Positions 13,831 through 25,199 of a DNA stretch of 64,000 nt are shown in pieces (the first letter of the stretch is position 1; each line of letters starts with the position of its first letter). Below the pieces are notes generated by a model. That model worked only from the letters and a program-made list of their open reading frames with translations, was not told where the DNA came from and searched no databases. The position numbers were made by a program, and so were the translations under genes. The DNA is taken from NCBI GenBank assembly GCA_013398015.1, contig VZRR01007600.1, forward strand, positions 620,001 through 684,000, given 5' to 3'. The DNA is from Oreocharis arfaki. Its lineage: Eukaryota; Chordata; Aves; Passeriformes; Paramythiidae.

Positions 13831-15399
13831 GAGAGATATGGCTCACTGTATTTGGGCCAGAACTCCCTAGGCAGTACTCTGACCTCTGCTCTTCACCTTT
13901 CAAGTTATTTGCGTATCAGCAGGACGTGGTTTAGCATTCAGTTGGCTGACTTAATTTGAAGTCTAAACACAGTTGCAAGAAACTGTTGGCACCTTTTGAT
14001 CTCAAAAGTCTTCTTTGTAATTACAGCTAAGTTGTCTCCTTTCCACTCTGGGGGGATGCAAGCATATCTGGAACTTTGAATTGGAAATGAAGAAGATGGA
14101 GAGGGGCTGCAAGGAACTGGGAGTGGAACCAGTCTTTTCCACAATGAAGCAGCTGTGATTCTTATGAGAGCCACACTTGTGGTAATTTCCCCTTTGAATC
14201 ACACTGCCTTGCTGGCAACAACACCAGGGGAAATCAGAAAACTGTTCCTGCATCTGACTTGCTTATACTTGTGCGCCCACACAGCAACCCATTTGCACTG
14301 GGGGATGTAAACCACGGCCAGTTAGAGGTGAACTGGGCCACTTATTGAAGAGCAAGCTCTCTCCCAGACAACCTGTACACCAGGACAGTGCCTGGGCTGC
14401 TTCAGTTCCTTGGACACTGAACAGACTTCTCGGGGCCACCTGGCAAGAGGCTGCACAAGAGTGCAGCCCTGTCCCTGTGCAGAGCAGCAGGGGCCACAGG
14501 CAGCCTGGTGGGCAGTGTGGACGTGCAGGGGCCGGGTCTGTGTGTACACAGGGATCACCCCTGCACACCAGGACAGACTCAGTCATCCTGCCCAGACCAG
14601 AAACCTTTCCCACTTGAATTCAGGTGTGTTATAGTGACATATACCATGTACAAAAGCATGAAGTGTTTTATATTAACTAGGTTTGCAGGCACATAAATTC
14701 ATGTGTATAATACATCTCTTTTAAGTTTCCTATAGAGATAACTCTTTCCCTGTACAAGATAAGCAGAAACCTTGGAGCAGCTTTGTTTTCCCTTATACTA
14801 CATTGAAACATTGCTATTCAGATTGACTTTTAGTGTGATCGCACTGTCATGTTGATGCTTCAGAATACAAGTGCAGAACTCCCTTTTGGCTTTAATGGCA
14901 TTTATGAAAGAAATCAGAAGAACTTGTTCAAATTTAAAATACGGTAGTATATTACCTTCTAGCTATTTTTAAAGTCTTTATTTTCTTTCTGCAAGAGGAA
15001 AAGAAAAAGCAGTCTGAAGAGATTTACACCAAAAAAATACCAAAAGATCCACCACCCTGGAGAAGACTCTCACATAAAATTTCTCTGTGTTATAAAGCCA
15101 ACAGTTTTCTGCAGAGATGATGTTGTTGTTGTTGTTGTTGTTGTTGTTATGGAATTAATCTCTATTTTATTGAGAGCATTCTGAGCTTATATGCACTTTT
15201 TAATTATACAAGATATGCAACTACTGTGATAATGGCTAGAAGTGATATGCAGAAACACTGAGAACTTGTTGGGGAGAGACTGAAGAGGAAGAACACATAT
15301 GACTCATACAAAAATGTATTGAGCATTGTGTTTATACAAAAGATAACTGTCTACAAGCCTCAGAAGCACAAGCCGCTGTGATCTCATGTTCTCTTTCAC
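13831..15399. other. Non-coding sequence with a GC-richer patch
   Basis: No gene recognised. A GC-richer patch at about 14380-14600 gives several overlapping open frames on both strands, but they have no conserved motif and look like composition effects. The patch contains a perfect 8-bp hairpin (GGCTGCAC-AAGA-GTGCAGCC, 14449-14468). It also has two copies of a 12-base word, ACACCAGGACAG, near its left and right ends. A TGT microsatellite follows (15121-15148). Confidence 0.5.
15121..15148 (+). repeat. (TGT)n microsatellite
   Basis: Nine uninterrupted TGT/TTG units are visible, preceded by GATGA. This is a simple trinucleotide repeat. Confidence 0.95.
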
Positions 15400-16353
15400 A
15401 GAGCCCCCCTGCTGGCTTTGCATCCGGGTGGTGTGGAAGAAAGCAAATGTCACCCTGGTCTTCAAAAAGGGTAAGAAGGAAGACTCAGGGAACTACCAGC
15501 CAGTCAGCCTCACCTCAATCCCTGGAAAGTTTATGGAGTGCCTCATTCTGGAGGCCATCTTTATCCACAGGAATGACAAGAAAGTGATCAGGAGTAGTCA
15601 GCATGGATTCACTCAAGGTAAATCATGCTTGACCAGCCTGATGACCTTCTACAACAAAACAAGTGCCTGAACGGATGAGAGGAGGGCAGTGAGTATTGTC
15701 TACCTCAACTTCAGCAAGGCTTTTGACAGTGTCTCAAAATATCCGAATAGGCAAACTCAGGAAGCGTGGACTGGATGAGTGGACAGTGAGGTGGATTGAG
15801 AACTGGCTGAACAGCAGATCCCAGGCCTAGTGAGGCCACATCTGGGGTATTCTGTCCAGTTTTGCACTCTTAGTGCAAGGGAGACATGGAGCTCCTGGAG
15901 CGGGTTGAGTGGAGGGCTACAAAGATGATCAAGGGACTGGAGCATCTCTCTTATGACAACAGGCTGAGGAAGCTGGGCCTGTTCAGCCTCAAGAAGAGAC
16001 AGCTGAGAGGGGACCTCGTCAATGTCTGTGATTATCTGAAGGGAGGGTGTCAGGAGGATGGAGCTGGGCTCTTCTTGATGGTGCCCAGCAATAGGACAAG
16101 AGGCTACGGGGAAGAGACAGATGCACAGGAAGTTCCACCTGAATACAAGGAAGAATTCTTTACTGTGTGGGTGACTGAGCACTGGAACAGATTGTCCAGA
16201 AGGGCTGTGGAGTCTCCCTCACTGGAGATACTCAAGAACTGTCTGGATGCAGTCCTGTGCAATGTGCTCTGGGATTACCCTGCTAGAGCAAGGAGGTTGG
16301 ACCAGATGACCCATTGTGGTCCCTTCCAACTTTGACCATTCTGTGATTCTGTG
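15400..16353 (+). mobile_element. CR1 LINE with internal deletion in the reverse transcriptase
   Basis: This is a CR1 retrotransposon copy in + orientation covering parts of ORF2 and the 3' end. The first part (15400 to about 15825) encodes the N-terminal reverse-transcriptase blocks: VVWKKANVTLVFKKGKK, then NYQPVSLTSIPGK, QHGFTQGKSCLT, and in another frame VYLNFSKAFD. A stop after NKTSA and a frame change break it. At about 15825 the sequence jumps from the segment after the NWLNS motif straight to GTGAGGCCACATCTGGGGTAT, which lies several hundred bases further on in a normal CR1. The [FY]ADD catalytic block is therefore gone. The second part keeps a 149-codon open frame (15886-16335) corresponding to the ORF2 C-terminus (LGLFSLKKRQLRGDL, VPSNRTRGYG, VTEHWNRLSRRAVESPSLEI, ending CGPFQL). 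It ends with CCATTCTGTGATTCTGTG. The copy cannot be autonomous. Confidence 0.93.
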
Positions 16354-18256
16354 CCTTCATCGAAGTAGCCCTGGCTGAGAGTGCTTCAGTTTAACTGGAG
16401 AGAAGCAATGGGCTTCAGCACATATTGTAAGGAGGTTATAAAAAATAACGCTGGATTTTTCCTCTGGAAACTCTGTTGTGCTAACACTTGCATTATTTTA
16501 TTTCACTGTGACATTGGCTATTACCCAAGCCATCAAAACTAAAACCACATGCATGGCAGCTCCCCTTCACTGCTATCTTTGATATAATGATTATTGCCAA
16601 AAAAAAGGACAGAAAATATGGTTATGTGCTAATCCTGCCAATGTTGGCATATTACTAATTTTGCATGGGTGAGCAATTCTGGCAAGTTGTCATACAAAAA
16701 TTTATTTAGGCTTATGAATTCTTGCAGTAATACTATTATGATACAGTAAGTTTATTTTTCTGAATCTGTGTTCAAGATACAAATGATGATGTGTATGTTA
16801 GGAAACAACAGAAAAAGATGAGTGTTGAAGGCAGCAATATGAACCCCTATTTTTGATGAATTTTAATCACCAGGACTTTAAAAAAAAATTACTATTTAAG
16901 CAGAAATTCACAGTCGGGTGCTTAACTACAAATCCAAAATACAGCTATGGGTACCTGATGGAAATGCGCTGCTTTTCAAGAGCTGCTAAGCACACAATTT
17001 TGCTGAAGCTAAAAGGTGGCTGAAGCCAAATGGAAGAACTTTCTGAAAATCAGGTTTGCTTTCCTTGGCAGCTTCAGGAGCAGTTGGAAACAAGTTCCAA
17101 CCCTTTAGTTTCTTATGGCTGTGTTTTGCAGAATAACAGCATCAGGGTGGCTTAAATGGTTATGTATTTGCTACAGCAAGATCTTCATAGCAATGTTTAA
17201 TATATGGCTCTAAAATTACAGGCAATGTTGTTTAAATCATCACTATTTACTAAAACCTACCAAATCACCCTTTATTCATGAAATCAGTAATTCCCAAACT
17301 TCTTTTTCAACAAGGACTGCAGTCTTTGCTGAAACTTTATTATGAAACAAATAAAGGCATTATTACGATAATAGTCTAAAACTATCAATCTGTATTACTG
17401 AATTAATATCTTTATAATTGCTGGATGCCTCTTCCACTTCAACCTTCTGCTGCCCCATCTTAAAATCTCAACCATTTTTCCCTGTATGGTAGCTGCTATT
17501 CCCCACAAACCACTTCTCACCATATCTTGAGCATCTAATTTCTTTCCCAGGAGACGCAGAGACTTGTTTCCTGTTTCCGTCCTTGGGAGGGTTTCTGGTC
17601 GTTTACAAGTTTGTGCTGAGGGAAGAGACACTGCCTTGAGACAAGCCCCTCCGGGCAGAGGTATTACATAAAAATGCTGGGGCATGGTCACTGCTCTGCT
17701 TGGGCGAGCCTCCTCGGCACTCACAGAGAGGGACAGCAAGCTCAGCATACCGCAGTGCCAAACACCAGTTTCAATCCCTTGTTAAAAAAACCCTCTGAAT
17801 GTGGACTCTCACCGGATGTCTTCAGGGCATCTGGAATATATCGATAATCATAAGTGTGACCTACAATCCTGTGTCACAAAATCCCTTGTGAGGAGCATAT
17901 GAGAACAACGAGGGAAACACGGGCAACAGAACAGTGTTGTCACTGTTTTCCTTAAACGTGTTTGTTTAAGCTCAGGGCGTGGCTGGGTTTGACTGAAAGC
18001 ACTAAGAGATCAAACTTTCATGAGAAACTTCTCTCAAAGAACTTCATCCTTGACAACCTGCTACATTAGTGTAGCTGCCAACAGGGTCGGAGCGATACCT
18101 GCTTATCAGCATTTTTAAATGCTTCCTATGCAGTTTATACCAGCCTTTCCGACCGGCTTTGAATTTCAAGCTTCACCAGATTTAATGGAACTTCGTGGCT
18201 GTCTTTGTGGTGTCAACACTTTTCTGTGGTCTGTTCTTGAGCTGCAGACTCTCTCC
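16354..18256. other. Non-coding AT-rich sequence
   Basis: No gene or dispersed repeat recognised. Open frames are short and without motifs. There is a short 7-bp inverted repeat near 17943-17965 (CTTAAAC/GTTTAAG). The sequence is otherwise unremarkable. Confidence 0.5.
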
Positions 18257-18308
18257 CTGCTATCTCTCTAACTGCTATCACTGCTATCTCCCTGCTATCA
18301 CTGCTAAC
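18257..18308 (+). repeat. Imperfect CTGCTATC tandem repeat
   Basis: The word CTGCTATC occurs four times with CA, TCC or TCTCTAA spacers, followed by a variant CTGCTAAC. This is a small degenerate minisatellite of about 52 bp. Confidence 0.8.
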
Positions 18309-19633
18309 TCTTTCACCCTGACTTTCAGGCCCGCATCTCCCCCTAACTGCAGCTGAAACAGGTCTGCCCAGCAGGGTTATTTTGAACACTGTTAAAGGAA
18401 GTATCTCACAGTGCTCATCACCAACATAAACCCTTTATTATTAAATAAATATAATGATGATAAATATGGACAATACGTTTGCAGATTTTTCTTAATCATG
18501 GGTCTTTTTATGGAACTGTAAATTCCTGTAGTTCATTTAAGTCCTTTTGTAAAATTGCAAATGGAGATTTAATGAAATCCATGGAGGTAATACCTTTTTG
18601 GTTTGGGATAGCAAAGGACAGGCACAAAGGACCAAGGACAAGAGTGTAGCTGCGACCATGGTTCCTATTTTTTGGCTCAGGATGGATTTGTGGGAGCTGG
18701 AGCTTCTAAACCTGGGCTGAGCAGCCCCCAAAACTTCCCCATCATGTTCACTGCCAGCCCCACACTGTACTGGGCAGAAGAAGGCAGCAAGCAGCAGCAG
18801 AGTTACTTTACTCTTGTCTTCAGGGAGACCACAGTCAGTTTTGCTGAGGCTGGTGACAAGTTTTGGAGTAGCCATGGGGTACCATGTCTGCACTTGCATC
18901 CTTGGAGGCTGAGGCATTGTGCCAGCCATGGGCAGTGAGCCCTTGGCATCTCCCTGCAGGGCTTTAGGAAAGAACTCAAGTGGAGGGTAAAGGAGTGTGA
19001 AAACACAGGACAAAAGGATCTGCCCTGCAGCACAGTGAGAACTGTTTTCAGTGGCTAAGCTGAAAAACAATTGGCAGCAACCAGCGCTAGGTTGTGGCAT
19101 GCTAATTATATACTCTCATTACTTGAATGTATTTGAGGTGCATGAATCACTATCAAAAGAGGCTCTAGCTCCATAGAAATAATTAAATTTTTTAAAAAAT
19201 ACTTGAAATTTAAAAAAAACCAAAAAACCACTGTAGACACAGATGTGCAATCACAAGTAATTATTGTTCCAGAAGGTCAGCATGTTTATTCTGTGTCAGC
19301 TATTTGGTGGAAGATCATGATTCTTGCTTTATTGCTTTAAATCTGTTAAAAAGCATCTTTTCTATTGGGTTTCTTAGGTTGTTACACACAACAGTTGAAA
19401 GACCATGACCCATAAAAGCCAGAGGTTAATGTGATTTTCAGATATGTCAGCTGGAGTAAGCAGAAGGTCATGCAGATTACCTATTGTTGTGGCATTGTGT
19501 TTGCTTAGGACATTTCCCGTGGCTGCCTTGGTCGCGGAAGCAGAGATGTTCAGACAGCCCTGTTTGAACTTTTTCCCCATCAGCTCATTCCAGAACTGAA
19601 CTGACTTCCCCCGACGCAACCTTTTCAGTGCTG

Positions 19634-19701
19634 GGTTTTTTTTCTGGTTTTGCTTTTGTTATGGTGTTTTGGGGGTTTTTTTATTTTTTAATTTTATTTT
19701 T
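19634..19701 (+). repeat. T-rich low-complexity tract
   Basis: Runs of T of 4 to 8 bases are broken by single G, A or C. One GGGGG lies in the middle. No terminal repeats are visible. Confidence 0.85.
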
Positions 19702-20012
19702 GAGAGCATCAGAAGAAGCCTGGTTTCTGTGATCTTGGAAGATCCTTTAAGTTAGCCTGATTGCTGCATTACAGCACAACTCAAATGGGTCCAGTTCTCA
19801 ACCAGTGAAGCTCCTGACTGCTGCTATACTCAGGATGGCCTTTACTGGCACATTGTTAATGCTCTCATATGTCTGTCTCTTGACTGGCAGCACTGTAGTA
19901 TTGAATTAAGTCCTGGTTTTTCATCACTAAATCAGTTCAAATTGGGAGAAATTAAGCAGATGTAACAGTTACATTCTTGTGCCTTTAGGAAGAAGCATGG
20001 AGAGAATTATTC

Positions 20013-20071
20013 CATTATTATTATTACAATTACCACTACTACTACTACTCCTCCACTACTACTGCTACTAC
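20013..20071 (+). repeat. Compound (ATT)n-(ACT)n microsatellite
   Basis: About five ATT units (20013-20026) are followed, after a short ACAATTACC spacer, by ACT repeats interrupted by CCTCC and GCT. This is a compound imperfect trinucleotide repeat. Confidence 0.9.
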
Positions 20072-21006
20072 TTTTTTTAAAACTCATTCTGCAGGAGATT
20101 TTCAAAAGACATAGCTTCTAAACCATTAAAAAAAAGAAGACAAAACCGAAGGCAAATCAAGCCCCAAACCCTTCAATAAATAAAACATGGTGAGGAAGAA
20201 CCCATTTAAATAAAACTATCATGAGCATTAATAAAAGAGACCACTCAAGTTATAAAACAAGAGCAGGGGAGAAAGAGAGAGATGTGCTTGTCCAGGCTTA
20301 AATGCTTTTAAAACTGACATGAGGTTTTGCAGAAAAAGAAGCAGATGCTATAACAAGAGAACTTTGAAGGATGCTGTAGAAGAATAGATAAAATTTATAG
20401 TATCTTTTTTCACAACTAAACCAGAAGAGCTTTTTTTTCACTCTAACACAACTCAATAAATATTTATATACTCACTTTTACCTCTTCATCAAACTTTTGG
20501 AAGTGCCAATGAATTCTAAGTAGTTCCTTTTGCCTTTTTTTTCCCTTTTTTTTTGTCTATTGACAAGATTCCATATGTTAGTTGCACCGGTCTGAATGAC
20601 AGCATATTAATATCAGAATGTCATGTGTTTGGGAAAGCAGATAATCAGACTGGCTATACAGGGCCACAGACACCTCAGGAGCAATGCTGGAAAGAAAATA
20701 AAAATGGATGAGGAAAATAGTTTCCATATTCCTGCTTGCAGAAGATGTGCAAAAATCAAAGGGCTAAATGCAAACGTAATATAATTTCTTTAACTTTCTC
20801 TGCCATCATTCACTATAGCTGTGACTGTGATTTATGAAAACATAGAACATCTGGTAAACTCAGCCTGAAGTCTAGGACCCTGGAGTTTTGACAACTTTCT
20901 CAAATATCCTACTTCCTTCCTTGGCAAAACTATCTGAGAATGAGGACCACATAAGGCACCTGGGATTTCATATGTCCAAGCTGATATTCAAAACTTGAAC
21001 TGTTTG

Positions 21007-21030
21007 AATGAACAGTCGGAACTGTTCATT
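21007..21030. repeat. 10-bp perfect inverted repeat, 4-base loop
   Basis: AATGAACAGT (21007-21016) and ACTGTTCATT (21021-21030) are exact inverse complements around a CGGA loop. An AT-rich tail (TAATTAATAAAAAAAA) follows. The shape resembles a bacterial terminator, but in this vertebrate context that reading has no support. Confidence 0.8.
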
Positions 21031-21379
21031 TAATTAATAAAAAAAATACATTAAAAAGCACTGCCTAACTCTAAGCATGATGGTTAAGGCTTGACCATGC
21101 TCTCAACAAGACCATGGTTGATGTGCATTTGTGAGCCAGTGGCTGGCCTGAACTGGAGGAAAGCTTGTGCAGCAGAAGCCACAGCCCAAACACAGGGAGA
21201 GAATCTTTATTCGTGTTCACCATCTGCTCCTAAGCTACCATCAGCAGACAAGAAGCCCCTCACCCGCCCATCCTGCTTAATCTTGAGACAGCCCCGTTTA
21301 AGGAGTGTCTGCAGTGAAGGCAGCTGGCAGGTTACTCAAAAATTGCCCTCCATGTGGTACATACAGATCACTTCCCTGC

Positions 21380-21401
21380 ATGTTTAACCCATGTTTAACC
21401 C
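21380..21401 (+). repeat. 11-bp tandem duplication
   Basis: ATGTTTAACCC occurs twice back to back without mismatch. Confidence 0.9.
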
Positions 21402-24224
21402 AGGCACCAGTCAAGACCATCTTGTATTCTGAAACACGCTCCTACTCAATCGGAAATGTTGAGCTAGTTGAAACACATGTTCCTGTACTCAGTCAAGCTT
21501 TTAGTACTGTCCCTCACCCCTACAAATACCTACATGTCCTTTTACCTGCTTATTTTCCTGTTGTCTCTGCATCGCACACTATTTGACTACTTCCATCCAG
21601 CTTTTTTTTGCTGTGACTGTCAGCAAAAGTGTTGCCACTGCTGACATTTTGAAGCCTCTCACAACATCATCAGGGCAAGATGTTCTTTCACAAGAGCCAG
21701 GGCAAGGGAGCCCCAGAGAGGATATAATCATCTTGCTCCACCACCCCTATGAGAAGCTGCTACCAGAAGCATATAAACAAACTAATCCCTATTCCATCCC
21801 ATTATTAGCAGATTTAGCTACAGGCATTCAAAAGGAGCAGATAATGGGAACTAAGAAGAGACTGTAGAAGCAAAATCATAATGATGATGCTTATTGTGAA
21901 ATTAGAAAATTATTTTCAGGATATTTGCAGATAGATTCTTGTAGAAAAAGTCATTCTGTAGCCTTTGGCAAATGTGACACTTGCAGGCTTATGGGCAGCT
22001 TATGTAGAAGTATTTATTTATATTTATATAGATTCCAAGAAGTGTTATGATCTTGTGACATCTTTTGCTGTGATTGCTAGTCAATTAAGATCCCTCCTCA
22101 GAGCCTTTTTTCTGCCTAGGTATGTAAATGAAGGCTGCTTTCATGCAGCTCATAATGTTGCATTTATTAGTCCTCCACTGTGAGAAGGGATATGAACCCA
22201 CTTTTCTGGCATGGATACTTTCAGCTGTACAGCATATTTTTGAGTAGCGCCAGGGCTGTGAAAGGGCTTCTCTTCGTATCGCCTCTGAAATATTTCTGGG
22301 AAGGTGCAGAAAGAATGAGTCTGCACAAGCAGGAAGGGGGGGCTCTGTTGGGAAATGGGACACCAGGGCTCCAGCCCCTGCTTTGTTAAAGCCATCCTGA
22401 TTCAGTACCACAGTTGTGCTCTGAAAATACCTTCTCAGTTAAGTCCTCCTGGTGAGAGAATTTTTTGAATCCCTAAAAGTGTAGGGTTTTAGCCATTCAG
22501 CATGACGAAGAACAAAGGTAATTCTCCACATGAGTGGAATTAGGAGCGGAGCAGACAACTTCAGGCTCCTGTTCCTGCCTGCCATCCCAGGTCTCCTGGT
22601 ACATCCATGTTGCATATTAGCATGAAACCCATGTGCACAACTAGTTTCACACTAGTCTAAAAGAAATTTTGTGGTTTTGCTTGCCCTTCCCACGTTCCCA
22701 GCTCACACTGTGCTTCAGCAGGTCTCTGATATATGCAATACTCAGAGGAGGACCTGCAGATGAAAAGCACCAGGCCAGGAAAGAAGAGTCCAGCTACAGC
22801 CCCTGTAGCCTTACAAAGCAGAAATACTTACGGGTTTTTGTCATCTTGTGGCTAGGACAGTGGTAGAAAAAGAACATTTTACCCTAAATTTCATTATGGA
22901 GAATAAAATATACAAGGGCTTGGCCCTGACACCATTTTGTGGATTTTGACACTTTGGGTACCAGTCTTCATTGGGACTACCCAGCTCATTCTCCATAGGG
23001 GGCTGGATTGGACCAAAAAGCCTTGGGACCATCACACTAACCATGTTCTGATGGAGATGCTCTCTCTGAGCTTCAGTTGCAGAAGTCTCTCAAAAGGAAA
23101 TCCATGTGCGAAATTAATATTGACGAGAGGATGGTACAGTAAAAATCAGGTATAGCAGAGGAAATATATCACTTCAAGTATTGCTAACATTTTATTTATT
23201 TTTAATTTTAATTGGTGCTTCTGCATGCAAACTGGCAAGAGCACCAACAGCTTCCATCTCATCAGCTCTGATAAGCCTAGAAATGCTGGGGGTTGCTGCA
23301 GGCAGACAGAGATCAGGTATTGCGGGAAGTAGGATTGATGTCTTAATAAGAGGCATTTTGTCCTCCACATCACTATGATGCTTCAGGCACTGTGCTTCTG
23401 AAGGGCCTTTCTCCAGAGATAAAGAGCTTCCTCATGCTAATTAAAGGTTGCACAGTCCTTTTGAAAAGGTAAGAATAACTTCATTGATCACCACATGACG
23501 TGGTAATCTTCCTAAGTAGAATCATATGCAAAAATAAGGCTTTAAGCATTTTTTGTATGGGGAATTAACAGAGAAGTGCAACCAATTCTTCTGTCAAAGC
23601 TTTTTTTCCTCTGAATATACAGCTTCACCCCATAATTACAGGCACCAATTCTGACACGCTCTCCGAATTCGTTCAGCAGCTCAGTTCACACCTGTGGGTA
23701 TTGGCTACATCTGTGATAACATGACCCAGAAGTTCAAACCTGCAGAAATGGTGCAATCATCTCACATTGGACCTACTTCTTCTCTCACCAAAGTCTTCGG
23801 GAGCTTCTCCATTGCTTTTATTCAGAGGATGAAAAGAACAGGAAAAAAGCCTTAAAGTAAGCAAGCAACGTAAGGTATAAACAAAGTACAAGCTAGTGAG
23901 AGTTACATTGTTGAAATAAATTCCGCATTCCTATGAGGCAGAGCCCCAAGTATTGCCATATTATGCAAAAGAAACAAAAAAGGGCCTGCACCAGAAATAA
24001 TTTTTATTATCAGAAAAAATTTAAACATGTTGAGTCAATGCACTTTCAGTGGATACACTTCCAGCTACTCCACGTAATACATTTTCTGCTCAAGTACTCA
24101 CAAGCTAGAACCAGAATCCTTACAGCCAAGTGGATATTTCATTTTGCAAGCTTTTCCTTTATTTAAAGTGAATTTTCTCACAGTTCTCTAAAAAAGTAGC
24201 TACGAAGGCAAAAATAAAATGGAA

Positions 24225-24479
24225 GGAAATGGAATTAAGCTGCATCAAGGTAAGGTCAAACTGGACATTAGGAAAAATTCTCATTGAGCGTGTGTTTGGT
24301 CACTACAACAGGCTCTCCAGGGAACTGGTCATGGCATCAAGCCTGTCAGAGGTCAAGGAGCATCTGGACAATGCTCTTAGCCACATGGTTTAGCTTTAGC
24401 TAGTACTGCAAGGAGCAGGGAGTTGGACTCCACAATCCTTATGGGTCCTTTCCTATTTGAGATATTCTATGGTTCTATA
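24225..24479 (+). mobile_element. CR1 LINE 3' end, diverged
   Basis: This is a 3' fragment of a CR1 element on the + strand. It shows the usual order: AAACTGGACATTAGGAAAAATTCTC, then GTTTGGTCACTACAACAGGCTC, TCAAGGAGCATCTGGACAATGCTC, GGAGTTGGACTCCACAATCCTTATGGGTCC, and a terminal TATTCTATGGTTCTATA. Many substitutions and small indels mark it as old. There is no coding capacity. Confidence 0.88.
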
Positions 24480-24582
24480 CAAAAAATAATACCTACAGAG
24501 ATGTTATGACAGCCCTAAGAATTGTTTTGCTGTCTGTAAGTATTTGTCTCCTTTCCCCCTGGTTGTGTGGAATAAGTTGATA

Positions 24583-25199
24583 GCTGGAGGGCAGGGCTAC
24601 AACTCAGAGGGATCTCAGCAGCCTGGAGAAATGGGCTGACAGGAACTTTCTAAAGTTCACCAAGAACATGTGCCAAGTCCTGCAACTGGGATGGGGAAAA
24701 CCCACGCAGACGGCTGACGGTCAAGAAGGCATCTTCACAAGAAAAGGCCTGAGGATCCTGGCAGGCAATAAAGCAAGTATCAGTCACCAGAGCGCCTTTG
24801 CAGTGATGGAGGGTAAACACATACTGGGGTGTATTAGCAATAGCTATGGGAAGCGATCACACCCCTCTGAATAGCACTTGTGAGAGTATTGTGTCCAGTT
24901 TGGGGCTCCCCAGCTGACCTACTGGAGTGAGTTCCAGCAGTGGGCCACCAACAAACACAAACTGCAACAACAGAAATCCCAAATAGATGGCAGGGGAAAG
25001 AATATGTGGTTGAATATTGGAACTGGTGCCCAGAGAGGCTGTGGTATCTCCATCCTGGAAAATCTATCCTTGGAAATAGTGAAAACTTGACTGGACAAGT
25101 TTCTGGACAATATAACATAACTTTAAAGTTGTCCCTGCTTTGAAAATGAGCTGGAGGACATGACCTTCAGAAGTCATCTCAAATCAGAATTATTTTATA
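24583..25199 (+). mobile_element. CR1 LINE fragment with internal deletions
   Basis: This is a second CR1 remnant on the same strand, starting about 100 bp after the previous one ends. It begins further upstream in the element, in the part just after the catalytic block (GGGATCTCAGCAGCCTGGAGAAATGGGCTGA, then TTCACCAAGAACATGTGCCAAGTCCTGCA). It continues through ACTGGGGTGTATTAGCAATAG and AGTATTGTGTCCAGTTTGGGGCTCCCCAG. At about 24955-25020 it skips a large part of the 3' coding region and rejoins at GGTGCCCAGAGAGGCTGTGG. It ends with a diverged tail, AATCAGAATTATTTTATA. The reading frame is destroyed. The earlier start point means it is a separate insertion and not a continuation of the preceding copy. 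Confidence 0.88.

Larger units (their letters stand above)
18309..24224. other. Non-coding sequence with low-complexity tracts
   Basis: No gene recognised. The longest open frame of the left side lies here (18537-19100, minus strand, 187 codons). It has no recognisable domain and I do not treat it as a gene. T-rich and trinucleotide tracts at 19634-20071, a 10-bp hairpin at 21007-21030 and an 11-bp tandem duplication at 21380-21401 are listed separately. Confidence 0.5.

Noticed and set aside
14345..14634. Overlapping open frames on both strands in the GC-richer patch
   Set aside because: Several mutually overlapping frames on both strands indicate a composition effect and not a gene.
18537..19100. 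187-codon open frame on the minus strand
   Set aside because: No domain, no homology I recognise, no splice or promoter context. One frame of this length is roughly what chance allows in 128 kb of six-frame sequence.
21007..21046. Hairpin plus A/T tail read as an intrinsic bacterial terminator
   Set aside because: The window is vertebrate nuclear DNA, so the resemblance is coincidental.
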